This document shows, in pieces, positions 43,597 to 53,440 of a stretch of 64,000 bases of DNA. The stretch spans positions 62,001-126,000 of the forward strand of contig NZ_STGU01000002.1 in the NCBI RefSeq assembly GCF_004912135.1, in the 5' to 3' direction. Made by a program: the position numbers and the translations under genes. The first letter of the stretch is position 1. Each line of letters starts with the position of its first letter. This DNA comes from Rhizobium rosettiformans W3 (GTDB taxonomy: Bacteria; Pseudomonadota; Alphaproteobacteria; Rhizobiales; Rhizobiaceae). The notes beneath the pieces were generated by a model. That model saw nothing but the letters and a program-made list of their open reading frames with translations, did not search any database and was not told the origin of the DNA.

Positions 43597-44754
43597 CTAG
43601 CGCAGCGAGATGACGGCCGGACGACAGGCCGATGATGTTCCCGTGACATTGGCGGCCTCGCGGCTGGCATTGCCATCGCCGATCACCCACCCGCCTGTGA
43701 AGGCGAGTTTGATTGGCGTGCCGGGCGAAAGCCGCTCGGAAAGCGGCAGGCTCACCACGTCCCCGTCGACCTCGGTCGGCAGGCAATGGCTGAGAAAAGT
43801 GCCGTTCTGAAAGACTTGCCCGACCAGTTCGGTTTTCAGCTGGCCACCCTCTGTCACGTGTCTCAGATCCGAGGCGTGGAAGCAGAGCCAGCCATATCCA
43901 ACGGGCGCGTCTCCGGGCAGGTCGAGAAGCTCTCGTCCCAGCATGACCAGATTGCGACCGCCTTCCGACTTGATCACCTTCACCGGGAGGGTTCGGCCCC
44001 GGCCGATGAAGCGGGCGACCATCGGCGAGGCCGGTTTCCGATAAAGCTCTTCGGGTGTGCCGACCTGCTCCAGTTGCCCCCTGTCCATGACCGCAACATG
44101 CGTGGCAACCGCCATGGCCTCGTCCTGGTCATGCGTGACGAAAACGAAGGTGGCGCCCGTCAGGCTATGGATACGGCGAAACTCGGACAGCATGGTCTCA
44201 CGCAGATGGGCGTCGAGATTGGCAAGCGGCTCGTCAAGCAGGATCAGCCGGGGCCGCGTGGCCAGTGAGCGGGCGAGCGCCACCCTCTGGCGCTGGCCGC
44301 CCGACAGTTCATGCGGGCGCCTGTCGCCAAGCCCTTGAAGACCGACAACCTCGAGCACCTCGTCAATGCGCGCTGCACGCTCCACAGCGTTCAGGCCGGC
44401 AACCCTGAGCCCGAATTCGATATTGCCGCGCACCGTCATGGTCGGCCACAGCGCGTAGGACTGGAAGACCATGCCGATCCGCCGTTTCTCGGGCGGAACG
44501 AAAGCCACCTCGCTTGCAACCGCCTCGTCGTCGAAGTGGATCGCGCCGCCATCGGGCATTTCCAGTCCCGCGATCAGCCGCAACAACGTGGTCTTGCCGC
44601 AGCCGGAGGGGCCGAGCAGGGCGAGAAAGGCACCGTCGGGGATGGCAAGCGACACGGCATCGAGTGCGAGATAGGTGTCGAAGCGTTTCGATACGGCTTG
44701 CAGCGTCAGTCGGGGCAAAGGGGCTTTCTCCTGATTTCGAGGCACCCTTGCCAC
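43597..44754 (-). CDS. ABC ATPase, FbpC-like
   Basis: A 385-residue ATPase of the CUT/FbpC group: Walker A GPSGCGKTT, Q-loop FQSYALWPTM, signature LSGGQRQRVA, Walker B LILLDEPLANLD, H-loop FVTHDQDEA, and a C-terminal TOBE domain (about 265-365). It is the first gene of the importer operon. The GTG 44754 start has a weak ribosome site; an internal GTG nine bases on is possible. Divergent from the siderophore AraC gene. Confidence 0.92.
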   Translation of the reverse strand: MARVPRNQEKAPLPRLTLQAVSKRFDTYLALDAVSLAIPDGAFLALLGPSGCGKTTLLRLIAGLEMPDGGAIHFDDEAVASEVAFVPPEKRRIGMVFQSYALWPTMTVRGNIEFGLRVAGLNAVERAARIDEVLEVVGLQGLGDRRPHELSGGQRQRVALARSLATRPRLILLDEPLANLDAHLRETMLSEFRRIHSLTGATFVFVTHDQDEAMAVATHVAVMDRGQLEQVGTPEELYRKPASPMVARFIGRGRTLPVKVIKSEGGRNLVMLGRELLDLPGDAPVGYGWLCFHASDLRHVTEGGQLKTELVGQVFQNGTFLSHCLPTEVDGDVVSLPLSERLSPGTPIKLAFTGGWVIGDGNASREAANVTGTSSACRPAVISLR

Positions 44755-44950
44755 CGGGAAATGACATCAGCATGAAGCTGCGAAGCTGCGGAAAGGCTCC
44801 GCCGGTGTCCGGCGGTGCGTGCTGGCGATCATCAGGCAAAATAGTTGACTATTCTGGTTATGTATTGCATGACGACAGCCACGATCAATCCGCGGCCCGC
44901 AAGCCTGGCTGCCATCTTCACCCGCATCGAGCCATTCCCGGCGGTGTCTC

Positions 44951-45832
44951 ATGGCCTTTCGCCCTCGCATGCAGACGCAGACGCGTCACTATCGCACCAT
45001 TGAGCCGTTGCGCGTCCGAACCTGGCCGGGCGTGGTGGCCGATGTCTGGCATGTTCAGGGCGCTCAAGGGGCCGGGGGCTTTTACCTGTCACCGGATCCG
45101 CGCCTTGTCGTCTTTCTGGGGACGCTGCCGCGCAGCCTGTCCTTGAGAACGAGCGAGACCGGTCATCCGATGTCCGATGTCGCCATGCTCTATGTGCCGG
45201 CCGGCCAGCCGCTGTGGAGCGCCATGGAGGGCGAAGAGACATTCGCGCATCTCGATTTTCATCTGGAAGCGGGGCCACTGCAGCAAAGACTGGCGGGCCT
45301 CATACCCTCCGGCAAGCTGACAGAGACGGTGATGCTGGCCGATGCGGCAGACGTGAAGGGAATGCAGAGCCTGGCGCGCATGGTGGCCGACGAGATCGAG
45401 CGCCCTTCGCGCCCGGCCATGATGCTAGACGGTCTCCTGTCGGCGATGCTGGCAGAGGTTCTGAACCTGCCGCACGAACCGATGGAGCACACGGGCGGCC
45501 TGTCGCCGCGACAGATATCCGCCATCAGGCGCCACGTGTCCGAAGCGCTACCGAGGCGCACCAGCGTCGCGGAACTGGCAGATCTCTGCGGCCTGTCCGA
45601 AAGCTGGTTCAGCCGGGCCTTTCGCCAGAGCACCGGGGAGACGCCGCAACGCTGGCTCACCCGTCAACGGCTCGAGACCGCCATGGAGATGATGCTGTCG
45701 ACAGACCGTGGCCTGGCGGAGATCGCGGACGCCACAGGCTTTGCCGATCAGGCCCATCTCACCCGCGTCTTTCGCGCATCCAAGGGGCTGCCGCCGTCGC
45801 AGTGGCGACGCATGCGGGCCGGTTGCGACTGA
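44951..45832 (+). CDS. AraC-family regulator of siderophore uptake
   Basis: A 293-residue AraC protein. The N-terminal half is a cupin-like sensor (FYLSPDPRLVVFLGTLPRSL, then AMLYVPAGQPLW); the C-terminal 100 residues have two helix-turn-helix units (VAELADLCGLSESWFSRAFR and LAEIADATGFADQAHLTRVF). It precedes a TonB-dependent receptor by 123 bases on the same strand, the position of siderophore-responsive activators such as RhrA. The likely inducer is the imported siderophore. Start ATG 44951 or 44969. Confidence 0.88.
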   Translation: MAFRPRMQTQTRHYRTIEPLRVRTWPGVVADVWHVQGAQGAGGFYLSPDPRLVVFLGTLPRSLSLRTSETGHPMSDVAMLYVPAGQPLWSAMEGEETFAHLDFHLEAGPLQQRLAGLIPSGKLTETVMLADAADVKGMQSLARMVADEIERPSRPAMMLDGLLSAMLAEVLNLPHEPMEHTGGLSPRQISAIRRHVSEALPRRTSVAELADLCGLSESWFSRAFRQSTGETPQRWLTRQRLETAMEMMLSTDRGLAEIADATGFADQAHLTRVFRASKGLPPSQWRRMRAGCD

Positions 45833-45955
45833 GGAAAACAAGGCGAAATTGCGAAAATTGAGCAGATCCAGTCAAATCGCGGAGCTTTCGTTCAAGCGCC
45901 GTCCAAAAACAAGACTTATTCAGTCATGAATTCCCTTCGTCTTGTTGGATGGACC

Positions 45956-48046
45956 ATGAACACCAGGATAGCCCTTTTCGCCGGAGCCAGTCTCCTTGCC
46001 CTTCATGCCGCTGCTGTCGCCCAGGAGGCCGCAACGACGGAATTGAACGAGATCGTCGTCTCTGGGCAGGGCGATCCGACCGCGCCGACAGAAGGCTATG
46101 TTGCAAAGAGCGCAGCCTCGGGCACCAAGACCGGCGCGCCGGTCCTTGAAACCCAGCGCTCGGTGTCGGTCGTCACCCGGGACGAAATCGACGATCGCGG
46201 AGCCGAGACGCTGGGCCAGGCCTTGTCGACCACCGCCGGTGTCGTTGGCGAGCCCTTCGGTGCCGATCCGCGGTTCGACAGCCCTGTGCTGCGTGGTTTC
46301 GACATGCGCAACGCTCAGTATCTGAACGGCCTGCGGCTGATGCGGTCCCAAGGCGCGCCCTCCTACGACATCTATGGTCTGGAGCGGGTCGAAGTGTTGA
46401 AGGGCCCGGCTTCCAGCCTCTATGGCTCCGGCACGCCCGCGGGCGTGATCAACATGGTGCAGAAGCATGCCCAGTTCAAAGATGCCTATGAAGCAGGAAC
46501 AGGCCTTTCGATCGATGGCGATGCGGAAGTCTTTTTCGATGCCAACAAGGCCCTGACCGACACGTTTGCGGCAAGGCTGACGGGCAAGCTCGCCAAAACC
46601 GAGGAAGACATCGACGAGCTGACCAACAAGCGCGGCTATCTCGGTCTCGCCACCCGCTGGTCGCCTTCGGATGCGACCACAATCGATTTCCTCGGATCCT
46701 ATCAAAAGGATTCCCCCATCACCCCGGCCGGCATTCCCTTCGCTCTGACGGGGCAGGGCAATGACGAAGACCTGCGCGACCTTTACGCGGGTGACGCGTC
46801 GGTCGACGACTCCGATCGCCGGATGACGAATCTCGGCTATGAGCTGCACCATGAGTTCGACAGCGGCTGGGCGCTCGACCAGTCGGCGCGCTACCAGAAG
46901 TTCGATTGGGACTATACGGGCTTTTATGTCTCAACCCTGACGGCACCCTCGACGATCAATCGTGGTGTGATCTTCCAGGATGAAGACACCTGGACGGCCA
47001 ACCTCGATACCCGCGTCTCCGGCGACGTGCAGACGGGCGTGGTTGATCACAAGCTGCTCTTCGGCCTGGATCTGCGCAAATATGGTGACAACACCACGAC
47101 CGAATTTGCCACCTCTTCGGCGCTCGATTTGACGAACCCTACATCCGCGACTGTCGGCGCGCCCTGGTACATCAAGACCGACGACCTGACGCTCGAACAA
47201 GCCGGCATCTATGCCCAGGATGAGCTGTCTTACGACAAGTGGCGCGCGACGCTTGGTATCCGGCACGACTGGACAGACCAGCAAGGCACGTCGACCAACA
47301 ACTTCTCCGGCGCGACGGTCATCGACCAGCAGGACAGCGCCACGACAGGCAATGTCGGTCTGTCCTATGTCTTCGACAGCGGTTTTGCCCCCTATGTCAG
47401 TTATGCAACCTCATTCGATCCCGAAATCGGCACCGACATCGACGGCAACCAACTGAAACCGACGACTGGTGAACAGTGGGAAATCGGCGTGAAATACCAG
47501 CCGACCTCGTTCGAGGGTCTCTTCTCTGTCGCCCTCTACGATCTGACGCAGGACAATGTGAGTGTGACGGTCAGCGAGGGCGGCCTGAGCGGCATCCGCC
47601 AGATCGGTCAGGTCAAGTCGCGCGGTCTTGAGATCGAGGGAGCCGCCGAGATTGCCATGGGCTGGAGCGTCAAGGCGGCCTACAGCTACAACGACGCCGA
47701 GCAGGTAGGCACGAATGACGGCAAGATGCCGGCCAACATGCCGCGCCACACCGGCAGCCTCTGGCTGGCTTACGACTTTGCCGAGGATACGGCTCTGGAA
47801 GGGCTGACCCTTGCCGGCGGCATCCGCTACATCGGCGAGCGCTTCGGCGACAATGCCAACACCTATGAACTCGATCCCGTAACGCTGGTCGATCTGGCCG
47901 CGAAGTACAAGGTGACGGATAAGGCCACGCTTGCGGTGAACGTGAACAACCTGACAGACGAAACCTATGTCGCCAATTGCGGCTCGTTCGGTTGCTATTA
48001 CGGCTCCGGCCGCTCCGTCATGGGAACCCTGACCGTCCGGTGGTAA
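45956..48046 (+). CDS. TonB-dependent siderophore receptor
   Basis: A 696-residue outer-membrane receptor of the FhuA/FoxA-like group. Signal peptide IALFAGASLLALHAAAVA-Q; TonB box-like ELNEIVVSG near the mature N-terminus; plug domain (about 60-190) with SVSVVTRDEIDDRGAETLGQ and LKGPASSLYGSGTPAGVINM; then a 22-strand barrel ending in the TonB C-terminal box ...GTLTVRW. It should import a ferric hydroxamate-type siderophore, judging by the fhu-like genes that follow. ATG 45956 fits the signal peptide; 45926 is upstream in frame without a ribosome site. Its last seven bases overlap the binding-protein gene. Confidence 0.93.
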   Translation: MNTRIALFAGASLLALHAAAVAQEAATTELNEIVVSGQGDPTAPTEGYVAKSAASGTKTGAPVLETQRSVSVVTRDEIDDRGAETLGQALSTTAGVVGEPFGADPRFDSPVLRGFDMRNAQYLNGLRLMRSQGAPSYDIYGLERVEVLKGPASSLYGSGTPAGVINMVQKHAQFKDAYEAGTGLSIDGDAEVFFDANKALTDTFAARLTGKLAKTEEDIDELTNKRGYLGLATRWSPSDATTIDFLGSYQKDSPITPAGIPFALTGQGNDEDLRDLYAGDASVDDSDRRMTNLGYELHHEFDSGWALDQSARYQKFDWDYTGFYVSTLTAPSTINRGVIFQDEDTWTANLDTRVSGDVQTGVVDHKLLFGLDLRKYGDNTTTEFATSSALDLTNPTSATVGAPWYIKTDDLTLEQAGIYAQDELSYDKWRATLGIRHDWTDQQGTSTNNFSGATVIDQQDSATTGNVGLSYVFDSGFAPYVSYATSFDPEIGTDIDGNQLKPTTGEQWEIGVKYQPTSFEGLFSVALYDLTQDNVSVTVSEGGLSGIRQIGQVKSRGLEIEGAAEIAMGWSVKAAYSYNDAEQVGTNDGKMPANMPRHTGSLWLAYDFAEDTALEGLTLAGGIRYIGERFGDNANTYELDPVTLVDLAAKYKVTDKATLAVNVNNLTDETYVANCGSFGCYYGSGRSVMGTLTVRW

Positions 48047-48948
48047 AGCTCGATCGATCCTATCGCCGGCGCGCCTTCCTGCAGCTCCTTGCTGCCACGG
48101 GGTTCGCCGGCCTCTCGTCTCCGCTTCACGCGACCTCTGCGGCGTCTTCAGGCGCCGCAGACCTGCGTCTGGCAGCCATCGACTGGGCCATGCTGGAAAC
48201 CGCCTGGGCGCTGGGGCATAAGCCGGTCGCGGCCTGCGAATTGATCCGCTTCCGCGTCGAAAGTCCGGCCGTTCCGCTGCCGCAAGAGACGCTCGATCTT
48301 GGCCTGCGCGGCGCTCCCAATTTCGAGCAGTTGCGGTTCGCAGCACCCGACCTGATCCTTTCCTCCCCATTCTACACCCGGCACGAAGCAGCTCTTTCGG
48401 CGGTCGCACCCGTCTTCAGCCTGCCGTTGTTTGTCCGCGGCGAACCCTCGCTGCCGCATGCGCTCAATGCCCTCGAAGGGCTCGCCGAACGACTAGGCGA
48501 TCGACAAGCGGGAGAACGGGCACGACGGGCGGCGGAAGACCGGTTCGACCGCATCGCCAACCGTCTCAAACCGCAGGTCGGCCGGCCCGTCATGCTGATT
48601 GATTTCGGCGATTCCCGTCATTTCCGCGCCTTCGGTTTCGACAGTCTCTACGGCTCGACGCTGACACGGCTCGGCCTCGTCAACGCCTGGCAGGATGGGA
48701 CGCAATTCTCCTTTGCCGCCCCCGTGCCGATCGATCGCCTGGCGGAGATGTCCGACGCCAGTTTCGTGATCGTCAGCCCGATCCCGATCGAGGCACAGGC
48801 GCAGTTGCAGCGTTCCGTGCTGTGGAATGCGCTTTCCCCCGTCAAGGCAGGCCGCGTTCACCAACTGGCCGCCACCAATGCCTTCGGCGGCGTGCCCTCT
48901 GGCCTCGCCTTTGCCGAAGGCCTCGCAGACGCACTGGCCACCGCATGA
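48040..48948 (+). CDS. FhuD-like siderophore-binding protein (Tat signal)
   Basis: A 302-residue periplasmic binding protein of the FhuD/helical-backbone class (AAIDWAMLETAWALGHKPVA, then PDLILSSPFYTRHEAALSAV). The N-terminus has a twin-arginine signal SYRRRAFLQLLAATGFAG, so it is probably exported folded. The GTG start at 48040 overlaps the receptor stop, and its own stop overlaps the permease start (ATGA), so the genes are tightly coupled. Confidence 0.9.
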   Translation: MVKLDRSYRRRAFLQLLAATGFAGLSSPLHATSAASSGAADLRLAAIDWAMLETAWALGHKPVAACELIRFRVESPAVPLPQETLDLGLRGAPNFEQLRFAAPDLILSSPFYTRHEAALSAVAPVFSLPLFVRGEPSLPHALNALEGLAERLGDRQAGERARRAAEDRFDRIANRLKPQVGRPVMLIDFGDSRHFRAFGFDSLYGSTLTRLGLVNAWQDGTQFSFAAPVPIDRLAEMSDASFVIVSPIPIEAQAQLQRSVLWNALSPVKAGRVHQLAATNAFGGVPSGLAFAEGLADALATA

Positions 48949-50903
48949 AATTGCTGCCCCTTCTTCTCCTGGCTGCAGGCGCGTTGCTGTGGTTTGTCGC
49001 CGCAAACGCCCTGCTGCCGCTCGCTGCCTGGCCCGAGGCGCTTGTGCCGGCCGGCGATCGCAGCGTCGCCGAGATCCGCCTCGTCTTCGGTCTGATGCCG
49101 CGCGCTGTGGTCGCGCTGCTGGTCGGAGCGGCACTCGGTCTTGCCGGCGCCCTGTTGCAGCGTGTGCTGCGCAATCCGCTCGCCGATCCGACCGTGCTCG
49201 GTGTCTCCGCCGGAGCGCAACTGGCTCTCGTTTGCGCCACGCTCTTTGCGCCGGCAGTTCTCGCGCAAGGCCGGTTGCCGGTGGCTCTGGCCGGCGCCGC
49301 CGCGTCTGCAGCCCTCGTTCTCATCCTCGGCCAGAGACGGGGCTTCGAGCCGGCCCGCATGGTCGTGGTCGGCATGCTTGTCGGCCTGATGGCCTCGAGC
49401 CTTGCCACGGCATTGACCCTTGCCCGCGGCCAATACCTGCTGTCGCTGGTGATCTGGAACGGCGGGTCTCTGGTCCAGCAGGATTGGTCGGCCGTCATCC
49501 GTCTCGCTTTCGCGCTGGGCGTCTGCCTTGTCCTGGCCCTCGGTCTGATCAGGCCGATGCAGCTTCTGGCGATTGGCGCGGAAACGGCCGGTGCCCTCGG
49601 CCTGCGCGTCGGTCTCGTCCGCTTGGTCGTCATTGCCGTTGCCGTTCTCCTGACCGCCATTGTCTCGGCCGAAGTCGGGCTGATCGGCTTCATCGGTCTG
49701 GCGGCGCCAACGATCGTGCGCACGCTCGGGCTGCGGACCGAAACCACAAGGCTTCTCGCCTGCATGGCCGCCGGCGCTGGCCTTCTTCTCCTCTGCGACA
49801 GCGGCGTGCTGCTGATCGATCACGCCGTTGGCGAGATGTTCCCGGTCGGCGCCGTCACGGGCCTGATCGGCGGGCCGCTGATGCTCTGGCTCCTGCCGCG
49901 GCTGTCCGGCCGCACCCCGCCCGCCTCTGGAGAGGCGACAGCGACGCAGCAGACCGGTTCAGCCTGGCGGCCGCTTGCGGTCCTGGCGGTCCTGCTGGTC
50001 GCCGGATCGCTGATCGGGCTGGCGCTTGGCCGCGGCCCCGGCGGCTGGAGCTTCCTCCAGGCCGGCGACATTGCCGCCTTCTTGCCGCTGCGCCTGCCAC
50101 GCCTGGTCGCGGCCATTGCTGCCGGCGCGTTGCTGGCCGGTGCCGGTGCCATTCTGCAGAGAACGACATCCAATCCGCTCGCTTCGCCAGAGGTCATGGG
50201 CGTTTCCGCCGGTGCGGCCCTCGGCTTCGGCCTGGCGGTCTTTTTCGTGCCCATGCCCCAGCCATGGATGTTCCTGATTGCCACAGCACTGGGTGGAGCC
50301 GTGGTCTTGCTGATCGTCGCGCGCGCGGCGATGAAGGCGGGCCTGCCTTCCGAACGCATCCTGCTGATGGGACTGGCGCTCAGCGCGCTGGCATCGGCCG
50401 TCCTCTCGGCCATGATGGCAGGCGGTGATGCCCGTGCCTGGATCATCCTCACCTGGCTTGCCGGCTCCACCTCGGCGATCGGCATGGTCGAGGCGGTGAT
50501 CCTGGTTGCGCTCGCCGTGCTCCTCATGATCTTCTCTCTGCTCGCGGCGCGGTGGCTGGCTGTCTTGCCGCTCGGTGTCGAAATCGCCTCCGCACTGGGG
50601 CTCTCGCGCTTTGCCCGTGTCAGCCTCTTCCTGGTCGCCGGGGTCGCCACCGGCACGGCAACCGTTTTGGTCGGGCCCGTCAGCTTCGTGGGACTGATGG
50701 CGCCGCATATCGCCCGCAGGATCGGGCTCAACTCGGCCGCCGCCTTCACCGCCGGCGCCATGCTGATCGGCGGCTTCCTGATGATGCTGGCCGATGCCGG
50801 CGCGCGGCTCGCCGCCTTTCCCTACGAACTCCCGCTCGGCCTGTTTGCGACCCTGATCGGGACGCCCTGGCTCCTGCTCACCATGACGAGACAGACGCGA
50901 TGA
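48945..50903 (+). CDS. fhuB: FhuB-like fused siderophore permease
   Basis: A 652-residue inner-membrane protein made of two FecCD-type permease halves of about 320 residues. Each half repeats the family motifs: first PRAVVALLVGAALGLAGALL then RNPLADPTVLGVSAGA; second PRLVAAIAAGALLAGAGAIL then SNPLASPEVMGVSAGA. Both have the coupling region (GLIGFIGLAAPTIVR and GPVSFVGLMAPHIAR). Fusion of both halves is the FhuB arrangement for hydroxamate siderophores. ATGA overlaps with neighbours on both sides. Confidence 0.95.
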   Translation: MKLLPLLLLAAGALLWFVAANALLPLAAWPEALVPAGDRSVAEIRLVFGLMPRAVVALLVGAALGLAGALLQRVLRNPLADPTVLGVSAGAQLALVCATLFAPAVLAQGRLPVALAGAAASAALVLILGQRRGFEPARMVVVGMLVGLMASSLATALTLARGQYLLSLVIWNGGSLVQQDWSAVIRLAFALGVCLVLALGLIRPMQLLAIGAETAGALGLRVGLVRLVVIAVAVLLTAIVSAEVGLIGFIGLAAPTIVRTLGLRTETTRLLACMAAGAGLLLLCDSGVLLIDHAVGEMFPVGAVTGLIGGPLMLWLLPRLSGRTPPASGEATATQQTGSAWRPLAVLAVLLVAGSLIGLALGRGPGGWSFLQAGDIAAFLPLRLPRLVAAIAAGALLAGAGAILQRTTSNPLASPEVMGVSAGAALGFGLAVFFVPMPQPWMFLIATALGGAVVLLIVARAAMKAGLPSERILLMGLALSALASAVLSAMMAGGDARAWIILTWLAGSTSAIGMVEAVILVALAVLLMIFSLLAARWLAVLPLGVEIASALGLSRFARVSLFLVAGVATGTATVLVGPVSFVGLMAPHIARRIGLNSAAAFTAGAMLIGGFLMMLADAGARLAAFPYELPLGLFATLIGTPWLLLTMTRQTR

Positions 50904-51673
50904 CCTGCCTGTTTGAAATCCGCGATCTCACCATCGACCTCGGCGGAGGCCGCACGCCGCGCCGGGTGATCGACGGCCTCGACCTCGACATTCCCGCAGG
51001 CCGCACCGTCGCGCTGATCGGCCACAACGGCTCGGGCAAGTCGAAGGCCCTGGCGCGCCAGATCGAAGTCACCGCCGGCGAGATCCGCACCATCGGTCGG
51101 CCGCAACGGGACTGGTCGCCGCGCGACCACGCCCGCGCGCTCGCCTATCTTCCGCAATACACGCCGCCGGCCGAAGGCATGACGGTTCGCCAGCTCGTGG
51201 CGCTCGGCCGTTATCCCTGGCACGGCGCGCTCGGTCGTCCGAGTTCAGAGGATCGGGCAGCCGTCGAGGCCGCAATCGCCGAATGCGGTCTTGCAGACTA
51301 TGAAGGTCGCCTGGTCGACACGCTCTCGGGTGGTGAACGCCAGCGCGCCTGGCTTGCGATGCTGCTTGCTCAAGGGGCGAATGCGTTGCTCCTGGATGAA
51401 CCGATTTCGGCGCTCGACATCGCCCATCAGATCGAGGTCATGAATCTCGTCCACCGTCTGTCGGAAGCCGGTCGTTCGGTGGTCGTCGTGCTGCACGACG
51501 TCAACCTCGCGGCCCGCTTTTCCGACCACATCGTCGCGCTGAAGGGTGGAAAGGTTGTGCTGAACGGATCACCTGATGATCTGATGCAACCGGAAGCCTT
51601 GTCACGGGTCTACGGTCTTGCCATGGATGTGGTGACACGTCCCGGCCGCTCCCCGCTCGCCAGCGCCCTTTAA
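50900..51673 (+). CDS. fhuC: FhuC-like ATPase with a 3-residue gap after Walker A
   Basis: A 257-residue ATPase closely following FhuC: AYLPQYTPPAEGMTVRQLVA, LGRYPWHGALGR, signature LSGGERQRAWLAML, Walker B ALLLDEPISALD, H-loop VVVLHDVNLAA. The Walker A region reads GHNGSGKSKALARQ, where relatives have GKS-TLL-K: the three residues after Ser48 are missing, equivalent to a nine-base in-frame deletion at the 51043/51044 junction. Lys47 and Ser48 remain, but the helix that follows the P-loop is one turn shorter. The protein may be weakened or inactive. It is the last of the four tightly overlapping uptake genes. Confidence 0.9.
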   Translation: MTCLFEIRDLTIDLGGGRTPRRVIDGLDLDIPAGRTVALIGHNGSGKSKALARQIEVTAGEIRTIGRPQRDWSPRDHARALAYLPQYTPPAEGMTVRQLVALGRYPWHGALGRPSSEDRAAVEAAIAECGLADYEGRLVDTLSGGERQRAWLAMLLAQGANALLLDEPISALDIAHQIEVMNLVHRLSEAGRSVVVVLHDVNLAARFSDHIVALKGGKVVLNGSPDDLMQPEALSRVYGLAMDVVTRPGRSPLASAL

Positions 51674-51702
51674 GGGTGCAGAGGACCATTGCAGGATATC
51701 GC

Positions 51703-53403
51703 ATGCTGAAACAATTTTTTGCCTATTACCGCCCCTGGAAGGGCCTGTTCTGGCTGGATTTCTCCTGCGCGGTCGCTTCCGGCCTCTTGGAACTTGCCTT
51801 TCCGCTCGCTGTCACCGCCTTCATCGACAGGCTGCTGCCGACCGGCAACTGGACGCTGACGCTGATTGCGGCAGCGGGCCTGCTCGCGATCTATCTCGTC
51901 AACGCCGCCCTGATGGCGATCGTGATCTATTGGGGCCACAAGCTCGGCATCAACATCGAAACCGCCATGCGCGCCAAGGCCTTCGAGCATCTGACGACGC
52001 TGTCTTGGCGCTGGTATGACACGGCCCGGACCGGCAAGTTGGTCGCCCGTGTCACGCGGGATCTGGAAGAAGTGGGCGAGGTCGCCCATCACGGGCCGGA
52101 AGACCTGTTCATCGCCATCATGACCTTCGTCGGCGCCTTCATCCTGATGCTCAACCTGCATGTGGAGCTCGCCCTGGTCACCGCCCTCATCGTGCCGGGC
52201 ACGGTCGCCATCGTCTCGATCTATGGTGGCCGCATGACGCGCACCTGGCAGGAGATCTACGGCCGCATCGGCGCCTTCAACGTGCGACTGGAAGAAACCA
52301 TCGGTGGCATCCGCGTCGTCCAGGCCTATGCCAACGAAGAGCACGAACGCAAGTTGTTCGCCAAGGACAATGCCCGATACCGCAAGACCAAGCTCGACGC
52401 CTACCGGGTGATGGCCGCCTCGTCCTCGCTGCATTACATGGGCATGCGCTTCGTCCAGGTGGTGATCATGGTCATCGGCTCGTCCTATGTGCTGTCAGGT
52501 GCCATGTCGACGGGCAGTTTCGTCGGCTTCCTGCTTCTGGTCGGCGTCTTCTTCCGTCCGCTCGACAAGATCAGCGCCGTCATCGAGACCTATCCGCGCG
52601 GCATTGCCGGCTTCCGTCGTTATCTCGATCTGCTGGCGACCGAACCCGAAATCACCGACAGCCCGGATGCGCGGCCGGTTTCCAATCTCCGCGGCGAGAT
52701 CGTCTTCTCCGACCTCTGTTTTGCCTTCACCCCGGGTCGCCCCGTGCTGCATGACATTTCACTGCATGTGAAGCCGGGGGAGACGATCGCCTTTGTCGGC
52801 GAGTCCGGTGCCGGCAAGTCGACGCTTCTGTCGCTCCTGCCACGCTTCTACGAGCCAACCTCCGGCACGATCACCATCGACGGCATGGCACTGCCTGCAA
52901 TGACCGTCGAAAGCCTGCGCCGCCAGATCGGCCTCGTGTCGCAGGATGTCTTCCTGTTTGGCGGCACGCTGCGGGAAAACATCGTCTATGGCCGGATCGG
53001 CGCAAGCGACGACGAGGTCCTGGAGGCCTGTCGGCGCGCGCAGCTGTCGACCATGCTGGAGAACCTGCCCGAGGGGCTGGAGACGATTGTCGGCGAGCGC
53101 GGCATCATGCTCTCCGGCGGTCAGAAGCAGCGCGTCGCGATCGCCCGCGCCTTCCTGAAGGATCCGCCGATCCTGCTGCTCGACGAAGCGACCTCCGCCC
53201 TCGACAGCACGACGGAGCGGGAAATCCAGTCGGCGCTGGAGGAATTGTCCAAGGGCCGCACGACGCTCGTCGTCGCCCACCGGCTCGGAACGATCCGCAA
53301 TGCCGACCGCATCGTCGTCATGCAGCAGGGCCGGATCGTCGAGGTCGGCAATCATGCCGAACTGATGAAGCGGGAAGGGGCCTACGCCAAGCTCGCCGCC
53401 TGA
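51703..53403 (+). CDS. ABC exporter half-transporter (MsbA/IrtA-like type)
   Basis: A 566-residue type IV exporter half: six segments (about 20-310), then an ATPase domain with Walker A GESGAGKST, Q-loop VSQDVFLFGGTLREN, signature LSGGQKQRVAIARAF, Walker B ILLLDEATSALD and H-loop VVAHRLGTI. ATG 51703 has AGGA six bases upstream; GTG 51676 is the alternative. It begins 29 bases after fhuC in the same direction, so it belongs to the siderophore operon. It may secrete or recycle the siderophore, or with its homodimer take part in reduction-coupled uptake as IrtAB-like pairs do. Confidence 0.88.
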   Translation: MLKQFFAYYRPWKGLFWLDFSCAVASGLLELAFPLAVTAFIDRLLPTGNWTLTLIAAAGLLAIYLVNAALMAIVIYWGHKLGINIETAMRAKAFEHLTTLSWRWYDTARTGKLVARVTRDLEEVGEVAHHGPEDLFIAIMTFVGAFILMLNLHVELALVTALIVPGTVAIVSIYGGRMTRTWQEIYGRIGAFNVRLEETIGGIRVVQAYANEEHERKLFAKDNARYRKTKLDAYRVMAASSSLHYMGMRFVQVVIMVIGSSYVLSGAMSTGSFVGFLLLVGVFFRPLDKISAVIETYPRGIAGFRRYLDLLATEPEITDSPDARPVSNLRGEIVFSDLCFAFTPGRPVLHDISLHVKPGETIAFVGESGAGKSTLLSLLPRFYEPTSGTITIDGMALPAMTVESLRRQIGLVSQDVFLFGGTLRENIVYGRIGASDDEVLEACRRAQLSTMLENLPEGLETIVGERGIMLSGGQKQRVAIARAFLKDPPILLLDEATSALDSTTEREIQSALEELSKGRTTLVVAHRLGTIRNADRIVVMQQGRIVEVGNHAELMKREGAYAKLAA

Positions 53404-53440
53404 CGGGGGGACCAGAGGCCAGACCTCTGCGCCTGGAGCC

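Noticed and set aside
45861..45880. RirA-like TTGA...TCAA before the TonB receptor
   Set aside because: Spacing is ten bases instead of nine, so it does not fit the operator consensus.
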